From NCBI RefSeq assembly GCF_001644575.1, contig NZ_CP015596.1, positions 62,001 to 126,000 on the forward strand: a stretch of DNA of 64,000 nt, given 5' to 3'. The position numbers and the translations under genes were made by a program. Positions 1 to 9,167 of this stretch are shown one piece after another; positions within the stretch are counted from its first letter, which is position 1, and each line of letters starts with the position of its first letter. The notes beneath the pieces are model-generated. The model did not search any database and had not been told where the DNA came from. It saw nothing but the letters and a program-made list of their open reading frames with translations. This DNA is from Mycobacterium adipatum. GTDB lineage: Bacteria; Actinomycetota; Actinomycetes; Mycobacteriales; Mycobacteriaceae.

Positions 1-519
1 ACCGGGCACCCTGGCCTTGTTGACCCCCATCACCACGGCATGCGCGTACTGCGGGATCTGCAGGTTCTCGGTGCCGCTGCCCTCGGTGGCGAACGGGCAC
101 CGGGCCTTCTCGCACACCTGCATGGTGTTGTAGGTCGGGCTGTTCACGTCGCCGTCCCACCAATGGTTCGGCCCCACCTGCACATAGGGCAGGCCACCGC
201 CGGGATTGGCCTGGGTACCGAAGGCGAAGTCCAGGGGGAACACCCCCATCGGGGTCTTCATCGACCCCTCGCGGATCTCCTGCGCCATGCCGCTGGACCC
301 AATGTGCGCGGGTATCCCCACACCGACCGGTGTCCAGCCGGCCGCGGTCCGCTCCCACACGTCGATCTTGGCCGTGGTAGGCCCCACGCCCACAACGGAA
401 ATGACCTGGGTGGCGTTGCCGACCGAACCGGCGAACCAGGGGGTCTCGACGGCGTTGGCGACCGGCGCCGACGCCAGGGTCAGCCAGAGCGCGCTCAACA
501 CCACCAGTAGTCGGCGCAT
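1..519 (-). CDS. Exported L,D-transpeptidase-fold (YkuD-like) protein, 3' end off window
   Basis: The 173 codons visible begin at the ATG at 519 and read through position 1 without a stop, so the C-terminus is missing. The N-terminus MRRLLVVLSALWLTLASA is a classical signal peptide (cleavage likely after VANA, about residue 23), so the mature protein is exported. The mature part (VGNATQVISVVG, IGSSGMAQEIREGSMKTPMG, then GGGLPYVQVGPNHWWDGD) matches the pattern of mycobacterial YkuD-like exported proteins such as Rv0309 (recalled). The family's catalytic His/Cys region would lie beyond the window edge, so activity cannot be judged. It is divergent from the PAP2-kinase gene. A role in peptidoglycan or envelope modification is inferred from the fold. 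Confidence 0.8.
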   Translation of the reverse strand, partial: MRRLLVVLSALWLTLASAPVANAVETPWFAGSVGNATQVISVVGVGPTTAKIDVWERTAAGWTPVGVGIPAHIGSSGMAQEIREGSMKTPMGVFPLDFAFGTQANPGGGLPYVQVGPNHWWDGDVNSPTYNTMQVCEKARCPFATEGSGTENLQIPQYAHAVVMGVNKARVPG

Positions 520-563
520 CCGACCATCGTCGGCGCCGCAACGGGACGGGGTCAAGTCAAGGT

Positions 564-590
564 TTGGACACGGCGGGTAATGCGTACTTT
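564..590 (+). promoter_or_regulatory. Candidate leaderless promoter for the PAP2-kinase gene
   Basis: TTGGAC (564-569) and TACTTT (585-590) are spaced 15 nt apart. The TACTTT hexamer ends 6 nt before the ATG at 597, which would put the transcription start on the start codon. Leaderless mRNAs are common in mycobacteria. No Shine-Dalgarno sequence precedes 597, which fits. This is motif reading only. Confidence 0.3.
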
Positions 591-596
591 GTAGCC

Positions 597-2039
597 ATGG
601 GACTCGGAACGGTCGACCGGCGCGTATTCCTGGCCGTTGCAGAATCGGACAGCAAGGTGCTCGACACGGTGATGCCCAAACTCACCGCGGCCGCCGACCA
701 CTCCAAATTGTGGTTTGCGATCGGCGCCGGACTGTTCGCCACCGGAACCCCGTCCATGCGCCGTGGCGCGGCGCGGGGCCTGCTGACGCTGGCGGTGACC
801 AGCCTGGTCACCAATCAGGGCGCCAAGCGCATCTGGAAACGACCCCGCCCGGACTTCGCGGCGGTGCCCTTCGTCCGGCGGTCGCGGCGGATGCCGACGT
901 CGAACTCGCTGCCGTCGGGGCATTCGGCCAGCGCGGCCGCGTTCGCTGTCGGTGTTGGCCTGGAGAACCGCAATCTGGGCGTCTGCCTGGGTGCACTTGC
1001 CGGGCTGGTCGGCCTGTCCCGGGTGGCCACCGGTGCGCACTATCCCGGCGATGTGCTGGCCGGATTCGGGATCGGCACCGCCGTCGCCTTGGTCGGGGCC
1101 GGGGTGGTGCCCACCATCGTGGAGCCCCCGATCACCGCCGGCGAACCGCACCGCTACGACACCCCGCCCCGCCCGCAGGGTGAAGGCGTGATCCTGGTCG
1201 TCAATCCGAATTCCGGCAGCGGCACCGGGCGCCGCATCCTCGACGAGGTGCGCAAGGCACTGCCCGCGGCCGAGATCGTCGCGGTCGGCGACGACGGGGA
1301 TATCGAGGACAAGCTGCGCGAGGCCGCCGAGCGGGCCGAGGTGCTGGCCGTCGGCGGCGGTGACGGCACGGTGTCCACCGCAGCCGGTATCGCGGTGCAG
1401 GCGGGGGTGCCGCTGGCGGTGTTCCCCGGCGGGACCTTCAATCATTTCGCCAAGGACATCGGCTGCGACACCGTCGCCGCCACCGTCGAGGCGCTGCGCA
1501 GCGGGTCGGCCGCCTACGCCGACACCATCGCGTTCAACGACTCCGGGACCGTGGTCAACACGGCGAGCATCGGCGCCTACCCGAAGTTCGTCCGCATCCG
1601 GGAAAAGCTGGAGCACAAGATGGGTAAGCCCCTGGCCGGTGCGTACGCGCTGTACCGCACCCTGCGCACCGACGCCACGGTGCGAATCCGCTACGACAAC
1701 AAGACCGTGCAGACATCGTTGTTCTTCCTCGGCAATTCGCTGTACTCGCCGTCGGGCTTCGCCCCGTCGCGACGGGTCCGGATGGACGACGGACTCATCG
1801 ACGTGCGCATCCTGGAGACCGGCCGCAAGTGCGCCACGCTGCGCATCCTGACCGCGCTGGCCACCGGCAGACTCGTACACAGCCCGCTGTACCACGAATT
1901 GCGGGTACCCGAGTTCAGCTTCACCGCGGTGGACGGCCCCACCCAGATCGCCCACGACGGCGAGGTGGAAATCGTCTGCCAGGAAGCGACTTTCAAGAAC
2001 CGATATCGCTCACTGCCGGTGTTTCGTCCGCTGCCCTGA
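597..2039 (+). CDS. Fused PAP2 phosphatase / diacylglycerol kinase-like protein
   Basis: 480 aa in two domains. Residues about 30-180 form a PAP2 acid phosphatase with the three signature blocks: KRIWKRPRP, PSGH, and SRVATGAHYPGDV. Residues about 195-480 form a lipid (diacylglycerol/sphingosine) kinase catalytic domain, with VILVVNPNSGSGTG and the nucleotide-binding GGGDGTVSTAAG followed by VFPGGTFNHFAKD. The protein would both phosphorylate and dephosphorylate lipid substrates at the membrane; the substrate is unknown. An in-frame upstream ATG at 564 would add 11 residues, but 597 begins the family-like MGLGTVDRR and fits a leaderless promoter. The 3' end overlaps the convergent PAP2 gene by 47 bp. 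Confidence 0.88.
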   Translation: MGLGTVDRRVFLAVAESDSKVLDTVMPKLTAAADHSKLWFAIGAGLFATGTPSMRRGAARGLLTLAVTSLVTNQGAKRIWKRPRPDFAAVPFVRRSRRMPTSNSLPSGHSASAAAFAVGVGLENRNLGVCLGALAGLVGLSRVATGAHYPGDVLAGFGIGTAVALVGAGVVPTIVEPPITAGEPHRYDTPPRPQGEGVILVVNPNSGSGTGRRILDEVRKALPAAEIVAVGDDGDIEDKLREAAERAEVLAVGGGDGTVSTAAGIAVQAGVPLAVFPGGTFNHFAKDIGCDTVAATVEALRSGSAAYADTIAFNDSGTVVNTASIGAYPKFVRIREKLEHKMGKPLAGAYALYRTLRTDATVRIRYDNKTVQTSLFFLGNSLYSPSGFAPSRRVRMDDGLIDVRILETGRKCATLRILTALATGRLVHSPLYHELRVPEFSFTAVDGPTQIAHDGEVEIVCQEATFKNRYRSLPVFRPLP

Positions 2040-2682
2040 GTCGCCGGTTGGTGAGTATCGGCAGACATGCCAGTGCCCACAGATAACCCAGCGCCCAACC
2101 CGCCAGCACGTCGGAGGGGTGATGCACATTGAGCACCACCCGGCCCGCGCCGACCGCGATGACGATCAGGACGCCGATCACGATGGCCGCGGTGCGCGCT
2201 CGGCCGCCCAACCTGGGCGATGCGGCGAACACGATCGCCGTCACCGCCACCGCGGTCCCGAGGGCATGCCCGGACGGGAAGGCCGAAGAATGCTCCGCCA
2301 CCAGCGCGGTGGCCGGACGTGGCAGTGACACAATCGCTTTCGTGAAGGTCACGAGCAGCGCGGAGAACTCCACCGTGGCGGCGAGATACAACACCAGCTG
2401 ATATCGGTCCGGGCGACGCCCCATCAACAGGTAGACGATCCAGATCAACGTGATCAGCCGGAACACCGCCGGATGAAACACCGTGCACAGCACATCCCAG
2501 GTCCGCACCCAGCCCGGATGCGCGGTGCCGTAGCGGTACAGCGGATCCAGCACCGCCCAGTCGGCGTGCTCCATCCACTCCCAGCGCGCCAGCACCCCGG
2601 CCAGCGCGAGCGCGAACACCGCGGCAGCCACCAACGCACCGATCAGCGCAGCGGGGTGACGCGGGAAAATTCTGTCTGGCAA
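1993..2682 (-). CDS. PAP2-family integral membrane phosphatase (Rv0308-like)
   Basis: 229 aa, strongly hydrophobic with about six membrane segments (for example residues 10-30, 75-90, 95-115, 140-160, 165-185, 193-210). The PAP2 signature is complete: KAIVSLPRP, FPSGHALG and GRVVLNVHHPSDV, carrying the catalytic His residues and Asp. It probably removes phosphate from a membrane-bound lipid such as phosphatidate or polyprenyl pyrophosphate. The context resembles M. tuberculosis Rv0307c-Rv0308-Rv0309 (from memory). It is convergent and overlapping with the PAP2-kinase fusion, so this locus carries two PAP2 domains on opposite strands. Confidence 0.88.
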   Translation of the reverse strand: MPDRIFPRHPAALIGALVAAAVFALALAGVLARWEWMEHADWAVLDPLYRYGTAHPGWVRTWDVLCTVFHPAVFRLITLIWIVYLLMGRRPDRYQLVLYLAATVEFSALLVTFTKAIVSLPRPATALVAEHSSAFPSGHALGTAVAVTAIVFAASPRLGGRARTAAIVIGVLIVIAVGAGRVVLNVHHPSDVLAGWALGYLWALACLPILTNRRLRAADETPAVSDIGS

Positions 2683-2765
2683 AGGCGCTCCCGAAGACGA
2701 TGACCGATCTGCGGCCGAGCATAGGCGCCCGACCCGGTACCGGGGTTGCCGGTATCGTGCGGACC

Positions 2766-3248
2766 ATGGCGGTGTTCCTGCGCAAAATGCTGCGTATCGG
2801 CAAACTTCCCGGCGAGCTACGCGACGCCGTGGAGGCCGAGGGCATCATCCACTTCGCCGAGTATGTGCCGGTCACCAGGCGATTCAGCGGAAAGGTGCCC
2901 GGAAAGCGCTCGGTCGGCAGTGTGGCCAGTTTCTCCGGGTCGCTGGTGTTCACCTCCCAGCGCGTACTGGGCACGTTGTCCACCGTGCCCAAACTGGCCG
3001 GACGGGCCATCGACCTGCGCTGGGACGCACCGCCGTCGGGCCCGGTGATCGCCGATATCTCCTCGGCGGGCCTGGTGATCAACCTCGACGTCGCGCAGGT
3101 CGACCCACGGTGCTCCGGGCAGTTGTCACTGCACTACAAGGAGCCGTTGAGCGACGACGTGCTGGCACGCCTGCCGCGCCGCTCGCTGACCTACGACGTG
3201 CCTCCGGAGTTCATCTTCCGCGCCGTCGGGGTGCCGTATCACCCGTGA
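2766..3248 (+). CDS. Conserved hypothetical protein (Rv0307c-like)
   Basis: 160 aa starting MAVFLRKMLRIGKLPGEL at the ATG at 2766. An in-frame ATG at 2700 would add 22 residues, but that extension looks non-conserved. No signal peptide or membrane segment is evident. The size and N-terminus match what I recall of Rv0307c, a mycobacterial protein of unknown function. The stop overlaps the GTG start of the Nudix gene (GTGA), so the two are probably translationally coupled. No function can be assigned. Confidence 0.8.
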   Translation: MAVFLRKMLRIGKLPGELRDAVEAEGIIHFAEYVPVTRRFSGKVPGKRSVGSVASFSGSLVFTSQRVLGTLSTVPKLAGRAIDLRWDAPPSGPVIADISSAGLVINLDVAQVDPRCSGQLSLHYKEPLSDDVLARLPRRSLTYDVPPEFIFRAVGVPYHP

Positions 3249-3961
3249 CCATCAGCTACGACGACGCGCTTCGCGACCGCATCCGGGCAAATCTGGCCGG
3301 CCACGTCCGCCGCACGTTCACCGACACCGCCAAGCGGCGCGCCGCCGTCGCCATCACGCTGGTGGACTCCCACGTCGGTGAGGATCGGGTGGATCCGGCG
3401 CCGGTCGAGGACTGGATCGCCGGCCGGCCGATGCCCGAATCACTGGACGGGCGCATGGTCGACGTATCCGGGGGCGCCTCGTTCCTGTTGTGCCGCCGGG
3501 CATCACGGCTGAACTCGCATGCCGCTCAGTGGGCGCTGCCGGGCGGCCGGCTCGATCCCGGTGAGAATTCCGTCGATGCCGCGCTGCGCGAACTCCACGA
3601 AGAGGTCGGGGTCGAGTTGCCGGGAAGCTCGGTGCTGGGCCTGCTCGACGACTACCCCACCCGGTCGGGTTATGTCATCACCCCGGTGGTGCTGTGGGGT
3701 GGCGGCCGACTGGAGCTACACCCCTCCCCCGACGAGGTGGTCGCCGTCTACCGGGTCGGACTGCACCAGCTCCAACGCGCCGACTCGCCGCGGTTCATCG
3801 AGATCCCGGAGAGCCCGCGGCCCGTCGTACAGATCCCGTTGGGCAATGACCTCATCCATGCCCCGACCGGCGCGGTGCTGCTCCAGTTGCGCTGGCTCGG
3901 GCTGGAGGGGCGGGGCGACGCCGTCGACCACCTCGAGCAGCCGGTATTTGCCTGGAAGTGA
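3245..3961 (+). CDS. Nudix hydrolase
   Basis: 238 aa from GTG 3245, which overlaps the upstream stop. The Nudix box is intact at about residues 98-120: GGRLDPGENSVDAALREL followed by HEEVGVEL, matching GX5EX7REUXEEXGU, so Mg-dependent pyrophosphohydrolase activity is expected. The CoA-pyrophosphatase type is plausible given the long N-terminal helix region before the box, but the substrate (CoA, ADP-ribose, NADH or other) cannot be read from sequence. Its stop lies 4 bp from the stop of the convergent tam gene. Confidence 0.9.
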   Translation: MTISYDDALRDRIRANLAGHVRRTFTDTAKRRAAVAITLVDSHVGEDRVDPAPVEDWIAGRPMPESLDGRMVDVSGGASFLLCRRASRLNSHAAQWALPGGRLDPGENSVDAALRELHEEVGVELPGSSVLGLLDDYPTRSGYVITPVVLWGGGRLELHPSPDEVVAVYRVGLHQLQRADSPRFIEIPESPRPVVQIPLGNDLIHAPTGAVLLQLRWLGLEGRGDAVDHLEQPVFAWK

Positions 3962-3965
3962 CGGG

Positions 3966-4730
3966 TCACCCGACCCGGGCCACCACGAAGACCCGTCGGA
4001 ACGGGAAGAAGGTCCGCCCGTCCGCGCGCCGCGGGTAGGCCCGCGCCAGCTCGGGAATGATGGCCTGCCGGTACTGCTGCCACTGCTGTTCGGTCAGCCG
4101 TTCCTTCACCTGGGTCAGCGCGGTGCCGGTGATCCAGTCCAGGACCGGTGTAGCACCGGTCAACTCGTGCACGTAGGTGCTCTCCCAGGCGTCCACCTCG
4201 CAGCCGGCGTCGGTCAGCAGCCCGGCGTATTCGGACGGGGTGGCGACCACATCGGCGTCCCGGAACGGCATGTCTCGCAACGCCTCGGCGAACGGTTCCC
4301 GGCGGGCCACCTCGCGCACCGCGACATGCGACGGGGCGTCGAAATTTCCCGGCACCTGGAAGGCGATCGACGATCCCGGGGCCAGCTGGCCGGCCCAGCG
4401 CACGATGAGCTCGCGGTGTTCGGGCACCCACTGCAGCGCGGCATTGGAAATGACGACGTCGGTGTCGGGTGCCGGTGACCATTCGGCGATCCCGCCCAGA
4501 CGCACGTCCAGGCCCCGTTCGGTGGCCGCGGCGACCATCTCCGCCGAGGAATCCCAGCCCTGCACCACCGCCCCCGGCCAGCGCACGCTCAGCGTCTCGG
4601 TCAGGTTGCCGGGACCGCACCCCAGGTCCGCCACCCGGCGCGGATGCGGCGCGGCGATCCGGCCGACCAGATCGAAGAACGGCCGACCGCGGTGGTCGGC
4701 GAAGGCCAGGTAGGTGTCGGGGTTCCACAT
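3966..4730 (-). CDS. tam: Trans-aconitate 2-methyltransferase
   Basis: 254 aa starting [18 protein letters not shown] at 4730, the family N-terminus; longer in-frame starts up to 4907 look spurious. The class I SAM-binding motif [15 protein letters not shown] lies near residues 32-46, followed by GWDSSAEMV and the motif IV-like [13 protein letters not shown]. Tam methylates trans-aconitate, relieving inhibition of the citrate cycle. The C-terminal [12 protein letters not shown] is typical of the family. The M. tuberculosis counterpart (Rv0294, from memory) also lies close to ESX-3. It is divergent from the amidohydrolase gene with a 19-bp gap. Confidence 0.88.
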   Translation of the reverse strand: MWNPDTYLAFADHRGRPFFDLVGRIAAPHPRRVADLGCGPGNLTETLSVRWPGAVVQGWDSSAEMVAAATERGLDVRLGGIAEWSPAPDTDVVISNAALQWVPEHRELIVRWAGQLAPGSSIAFQVPGNFDAPSHVAVREVARREPFAEALRDMPFRDADVVATPSEYAGLLTDAGCEVDAWESTYVHELTGATPVLDWITGTALTQVKERLTEQQWQQYRQAIIPELARAYPRRADGRTFFPFRRVFVVARVG

Positions 4731-4749
4731 GCTGCCATCATCGACGGTG

Positions 4750-5637
4750 ATGAATGAGGCAACAACGGTTCGGCGCATCTGGGGATCGCTGGGGCTATCC
4801 GGAATCATCGACGTGCACACCCACTTCATGCCCAAGAACGTGATGGACAAGGTGTGGCTGTATTTCGACAGCGCCGGGCCGCTGGTGGGGCGGGAATGGC
4901 CGATCACCTATCGCGCCGACGAGGATGCCCGGCTCCGCACGCTGCGTGCGTTCGGTGTGCGGGCGTTCACCTCGCTGGTGTATCCGCACAAACCTCAGAT
5001 GGCGGCCTGGCTGAATCAGTGGGCGGCGCAGTTCGCCGCCGCGACACCGGATTGTCTGTCCACCGCGACCTTCTATCCCGAACCCGGTGCCGCCCGATAT
5101 GTCACCGAGGCCATCGAGGGCGGTGCGCGGGTATTCAAGGCCCATGTCCAGGTCGGCGCCTATGATCCGACCGACCCGCTGCTCGACGACGTGTGGGGCG
5201 TGCTCGCCGATGCCGGAACTCCGGTCGTCATCCACTGCGGCTCGGGCCCCGCACCCGGCACGTTCACCGGTCCGGATCCGGTCGAGGCCGTACTGGCGCG
5301 CCATCCGCGGCTCCGGCTGATCATCGCGCACATGGGAATGCCGGAATACGAACCGTTCCTCGATATCTGCGAGCGCCATGCCGGCGTCCACCTGGACACC
5401 ACGATGGCGTTCACCGCATTCGCCGAGGAGACCATGCCGTTCCCGCCGGGCGCCTATCCGCGGCTACGTGACCTCGGCGACCGGATCCTGTTCGGCAGCG
5501 ATTTCCCCAACATCCCGTACCACTACACCCACGCGATGACGGTGCTCACCGAACTGCCCGGTGTCGACGACGACTGGCTGCGCGGGGTGCTCGCGCGTAA
5601 TGCGGCTGAACTGTTCGGTTTACAGATACCCGACTGA
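4750..5637 (+). CDS. Amidohydrolase-2 family metal-dependent hydrolase
   Basis: 295 aa from the ATG at 4750; an earlier in-frame ATG at 4714 lies inside the divergent tam gene. The TIM-barrel amidohydrolase motifs are visible: metal-binding [10 protein letters not shown] near the N-terminus, VVIHCGSG in the middle, [17 protein letters not shown], and the catalytic Asp in [14 protein letters not shown]. Family members decarboxylate or hydrolyse aromatic or cyclic acids (ACMSD-like), but the substrate here is unknown. It stands 59 bp upstream of the a/b hydrolase and may be co-transcribed with it. Confidence 0.82.
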   Translation: MNEATTVRRIWGSLGLSGIIDVHTHFMPKNVMDKVWLYFDSAGPLVGREWPITYRADEDARLRTLRAFGVRAFTSLVYPHKPQMAAWLNQWAAQFAAATPDCLSTATFYPEPGAARYVTEAIEGGARVFKAHVQVGAYDPTDPLLDDVWGVLADAGTPVVIHCGSGPAPGTFTGPDPVEAVLARHPRLRLIIAHMGMPEYEPFLDICERHAGVHLDTTMAFTAFAEETMPFPPGAYPRLRDLGDRILFGSDFPNIPYHYTHAMTVLTELPGVDDDWLRGVLARNAAELFGLQIPD

Positions 5638-5696
5638 CTGACACGTCGATACGCGCCGGGCTACCATCGGCGGGCCGTAGTGAGAGGGGTTACCGC

Positions 5697-6893
5697 GTGG
5701 CCGAAACCGAGTCTGCACCCGTCGATCCCCCGATCCCGGTCCCCGATGTGCCCGGCGCCGATGCCACCGCGCGGGGGTTGCCGCGGCGCCGTGACCTGAC
5801 GTTGCAACAGCGGATGGTGGTGGACGCCTCGGCCGTCGCCGATCTCGGCCTGCGTACCGCCGTCGCCAGTATCGTCGGCGCGGCGATGCTGCCGCGGCTC
5901 GCCGGTGCCGCCTTGCACCGCAACCGGATGCACGACGAGGACGCGGCACTCGGCTTCTACATCGACCTTGCCGCGCAGCAGGATCCGTTGCTGTCGTTCC
6001 CCGCGCCGACCGTGCCGCCGGACGTCTCGACCCGGCCGGCCAACGCGCTGGCGTCCTGGGTCGCGCACGGATCGGTGCACAATATCGAGTTCGCCAGCAG
6101 TTTCCGGGCGGTCAACCCCGCACTGCGCGAGCAGCGCGGCGGGTACTCCCGCAACAACGTGGTGCACGCCCAGCACTGGGTGCACGGCGACGGGCCGCGC
6201 CCCACGTTGTGCTTGATTCACGGGTTCATGGGTTCGGCATATCTGTTCAACGGGCTGTTCTTCTCGCTGCCGTGGTTCTTCAAGTCGGGCTACGACGTAC
6301 TGCTCTACACCTTGCCGTTTCACGGCGCGCGGGCCGAGGCGAATTCGCCCTACAGCGGGTACGGCTACTTCGCCGACGGGATGGCCGGCTTCGCCGAGGC
6401 CATGGCCCAGGCCGTGTACGACTTCCGGTCGGTGATCGACTATCTGGAGCACACCGGGGTGGACCGCATCGCACTCACCGGGATGTCGCTGGGCGGCTAC
6501 ACCTCGGCGCTGATCGCCGCGGTCGAACCCCGGATCCAGGCCGTCATCCCGAATGTGCCGGTGGTGACGCCGGAAGCGGCGTTCGACGACTGGTTCCCGG
6601 CCAACATGCTGGTCCGCTTGGGCAACCGGCTGACCGGCGTCGACAAGACGAAATCCGGTGCGGCGACGATGTTCCACTCACCATTGAACTACCCGCCGCT
6701 GGTGCCCAAGGACCGGCGGTTGATCATTGCCGGGCTCGGTGACAAGCTGGCCCCACCCCAGCAGGCCGAGGCGCTGTGGCGGCACTGGGATCGATGCGCC
6801 TTCCACTGGTTTCCGGGCAATCACATCCTGCACGTCAGCCAGCCGGACTACCTGCGGCGGATGACGCGCTTCCTGCGGCCGTTCATGTTCTGA
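5697..6893 (+). CDS. Alpha/beta hydrolase (Rv0293c-like)
   Basis: 398 aa from GTG 5697, preceded by GAGAGGGG about 8 nt upstream as ribosome-binding site. The core has TLCLIHGFMGSAYLFNG (oxyanion region), the nucleophile elbow TGMSLGGYTS, and a C-terminal His in FPGNHILHVS. The N-terminal 170 residues form an extra domain with helices rather than a signal peptide. The gene is convergent with eccE3 and overlaps it by 11 bp, the same arrangement I recall for Rv0292/Rv0293c in M. tuberculosis. It is probably a serine esterase or lipase; a functional link to ESX-3 is not established. Confidence 0.82.
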   Translation: MAETESAPVDPPIPVPDVPGADATARGLPRRRDLTLQQRMVVDASAVADLGLRTAVASIVGAAMLPRLAGAALHRNRMHDEDAALGFYIDLAAQQDPLLSFPAPTVPPDVSTRPANALASWVAHGSVHNIEFASSFRAVNPALREQRGGYSRNNVVHAQHWVHGDGPRPTLCLIHGFMGSAYLFNGLFFSLPWFFKSGYDVLLYTLPFHGARAEANSPYSGYGYFADGMAGFAEAMAQAVYDFRSVIDYLEHTGVDRIALTGMSLGGYTSALIAAVEPRIQAVIPNVPVVTPEAAFDDWFPANMLVRLGNRLTGVDKTKSGAATMFHSPLNYPPLVPKDRRLIIAGLGDKLAPPQQAEALWRHWDRCAFHWFPGNHILHVSQPDYLRRMTRFLRPFMF

Positions 6894-7776
6894 CGCCCGC
6901 TTCTGCCGGCCAGCGGATCTCGGCGGCCGTTGATCCGGCTCGCTGATGGCCGGGAAGCCGCTGGGGCGACAGCGGATTCAGCGCATCGAGTACTACCCGT
7001 TGGCGACCGCCGAGAGTGCACAACCCGGTGACGGGCGGACCCGCGGGCGCCTGCGCCGCGCGGATCGCGACCACCCCGGTCACCGTCTCAGGCCCGAATT
7101 CGACGGCGGTCCACACTTCCTCGGCGGGGTGCGCCCACACCGCGTCCAGTGTCGTCGACAGCGATAGAGCCGGGATCCGGTATGCGGTCAGGAATCCGGA
7201 CTCGTCGGTGAGTGCCCGCCAGGTCTCCTTGGCTTGACCGGAGACCGGACGCGGGGCGACATCCAGCGCCGTGACCGTGCACCCGTTCTCACGCAGGTGG
7301 TCGGCGAGTCGCCGTCCCAGGACCGTGGCGGTGTCGTGCAACGGGATCCGCGCAGACCGGGCCTGCAGTGCGGAGAGATTCTGCGCGGCGTCCATGGTGA
7401 GGGTGATCCAGGTGCGCCGCTCCCCCGCGCGGTCACGGCTGGTGAGCCGTACCTTGTCGCAGCGCAACCCGTACCGGTGCGCATAGCCGGCGATCAGCGC
7501 CACCGGCACCTCGTCGGAGGCGCAATCGTCGAGACGCAGGAGCACCGTCGCGGTGTCATCCGATATCGCAGCATCGCCCTCGGCGTGGTTACCCCGCCAG
7601 ATGCGCCACCGCCGCGCCAGGTGAGTGGTGGCGAAATCGCCTCCCCACCAGGCGAACAGCACGATCACGACAGCGACAGCGACACCGAGTGCCCAGCGCT
7701 GGGTCACGGTCTGGTACGGATATGCCAGCGCGGCGGGCACGATGAAGAGCAGTGCCAGGGCGAGTCGGGCCGTCAT
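6883..7776 (-). CDS. eccE3: ESX-3 secretion component EccE3
   Basis: 297 aa. Two N-terminal membrane helices (about residues 4-20 and 27-46) are followed by a cytosolic EccE domain. EccE sits at the periphery of the type VII membrane complex and stabilises it. The ATG at 7776 overlaps the mycP3 stop (ATGA), giving translational coupling. It is the last gene of the operon, and its stop lies inside the 3' end of the convergent a/b hydrolase. Sequence similarity between EccE proteins is low; the call rests on position, topology and length (M. tuberculosis EccE3 is about 330 aa). Confidence 0.9.
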   Translation of the reverse strand: MTARLALALLFIVPAALAYPYQTVTQRWALGVAVAVVIVLFAWWGGDFATTHLARRWRIWRGNHAEGDAAISDDTATVLLRLDDCASDEVPVALIAGYAHRYGLRCDKVRLTSRDRAGERRTWITLTMDAAQNLSALQARSARIPLHDTATVLGRRLADHLRENGCTVTALDVAPRPVSGQAKETWRALTDESGFLTAYRIPALSLSTTLDAVWAHPAEEVWTAVEFGPETVTGVVAIRAAQAPAGPPVTGLCTLGGRQRVVLDALNPLSPQRLPGHQRAGSTAAEIRWPAEAGVRT

Positions 7777-9167
7777 GCGGCTGTGTCCTTCCGTCGGTGT
7801 GCGGCGATCGCGGCGGTCACGATGGCGGCCAGGCCGAGCAGGCCGGCGCCGATATATGCCACGGTTCGCGGGGTGGAGTCCTGCGGTACCGGTTCCGGCG
7901 GCGCCGCAACGGGTCTGGTGGTCTCGGACGGCTCGCCCGGGCCGGGCACATCCCAGGTCAGCGCGGCGACCGGGTCCACGGTGCCCGCCCCGACCAGCGA
8001 CGAGGGTGAGCGCTCCGCACCCCGTGCGGTGGCGGTGAGTCTGCGCACCACCTGCTGCGCGCTGAGTTCGGGAAATCTGCTGCGCACCAGCGCCGCCACG
8101 CCGGACACGTAGGCCGCCGCGTAGCTGGTCCCGCTGACCGGCGCCAGTTCGCCCTTCTCGTCGGGCTGCCCGTTGGCCAGTCCCCCCTCCGGGCCGTTGC
8201 TCACCGAGGTGATGTTCTCCCCCGGCGCCGCGAGGCCGAGCCACGGCCCGGACATGGTGAACGGCGCGGGCTGACCGGCCGAGTTCAACGCCCCGACCGA
8301 CAACACATACGGCTGCCACCACGACGGGATGGACACCGCGCTCACCCCGGCCCAGTTACGCGGATCGTCCGGCCGCGCCGGGTCGGTCAACGGGTTCGCC
8401 GCACAGTTGGTTCCACCGGCGATGCCGCCGCCGGTGTTACCGGCGGCGGCGATGATGACGGCGTCTTTCTCGACGGCCGCGTAGCGCAGGGCCGCGCCGA
8501 GCGCACTCTGGTCGACCGAGGTGTTCGCCGGCACGCAGGCCACCGACGAGATGTTGATGATGCGCGCACCCAGGTCGGCAGCGCGCACCACGGCCCGCGC
8601 CAACGTGGCGATATCGTTGCTCGCCTCCACGATCACCGGGTCATTCCCCGGCTGGTTCGGGGAGCCCGCCGGCGAGTATCGCGCCGAGGTCTGCCGGATG
8701 GCCAACAGCCGCGCTCCCGGCGCGACACCGGCGAAGCCGTCGGCGCCGGGTTGGCCGGCGATGAGCCCGGCGACCATCGTGCCGTGCCCGTCACAGTCGG
8801 TCAATCCGTCGGTGTTCGCGACGAAATCACCGCCGGGCTCGACATTGGGCAGCCGCGGACCCGGCTGCACACCGGTGTCGATCACGGCGACGGTCTGGCC
8901 GTCACCGCGGCTGTGCCGCCAGGCCTCCTCGAGATCCAGGGAGAGCTGATTGGCCCCGGCGACACCGGGATCGGTGCCCGGGATCACCCCGGTCACCGTG
9001 CAGGCACCGCGTTGCGCCATGGTCTGCACGGGGCCGGCGGCACCGGACGGGGGTGCGGTCCCGGCGTCCACCTCGGGCGGGGTGATGGCCCCCGCGGCCG
9101 GGCTCGCGAGCAGCGCCACCGTGACCACGGTCGCGGCGACCGCGGCACCGCCCCGACCGGGATTCAT
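7773..9167 (-). CDS. mycP3: Mycosin-3 subtilisin-like serine protease
   Basis: 464 aa. The signal peptide (residues 1-27, ending SPAAGA) and a C-terminal membrane helix (about 436-458) followed by HRRK anchor the protease facing outward. The subtilase triad is complete: Asp97 in VIDTGV, His128 in DGHGTMVAG and Ser348 in SGTSYAAAYVSG, with oxyanion Asn244 in AAGNTGG. Mycosins cap the ESX membrane pore and are needed for secretion. The ATG at 9167 overlaps the eccD3 stop (ATGA). The open frame extends far upstream, but that extension is antisense-like noise over eccD3. Confidence 0.96.
   Translation of the reverse strand: MNPGRGGAAVAATVVTVALLASPAAGAITPPEVDAGTAPPSGAAGPVQTMAQRGACTVTGVIPGTDPGVAGANQLSLDLEEAWRHSRGDGQTVAVIDTGVQPGPRLPNVEPGGDFVANTDGLTDCDGHGTMVAGLIAGQPGADGFAGVAPGARLLAIRQTSARYSPAGSPNQPGNDPVIVEASNDIATLARAVVRAADLGARIINISSVACVPANTSVDQSALGAALRYAAVEKDAVIIAAAGNTGGGIAGGTNCAANPLTDPARPDDPRNWAGVSAVSIPSWWQPYVLSVGALNSAGQPAPFTMSGPWLGLAAPGENITSVSNGPEGGLANGQPDEKGELAPVSGTSYAAAYVSGVAALVRSRFPELSAQQVVRRLTATARGAERSPSSLVGAGTVDPVAALTWDVPGPGEPSETTRPVAAPPEPVPQDSTPRTVAYIGAGLLGLAAIVTAAIAAHRRKDTAA

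Noticed and set aside
552..1955. Long minus-strand frame opposite the PAP2-kinase gene
   Set aside because: It is the complement of a real gene with clear PAP2 and kinase motifs. Protein is Arg/Gly/Asp/His-rich without any domain, typical of GC-rich shadow frames.
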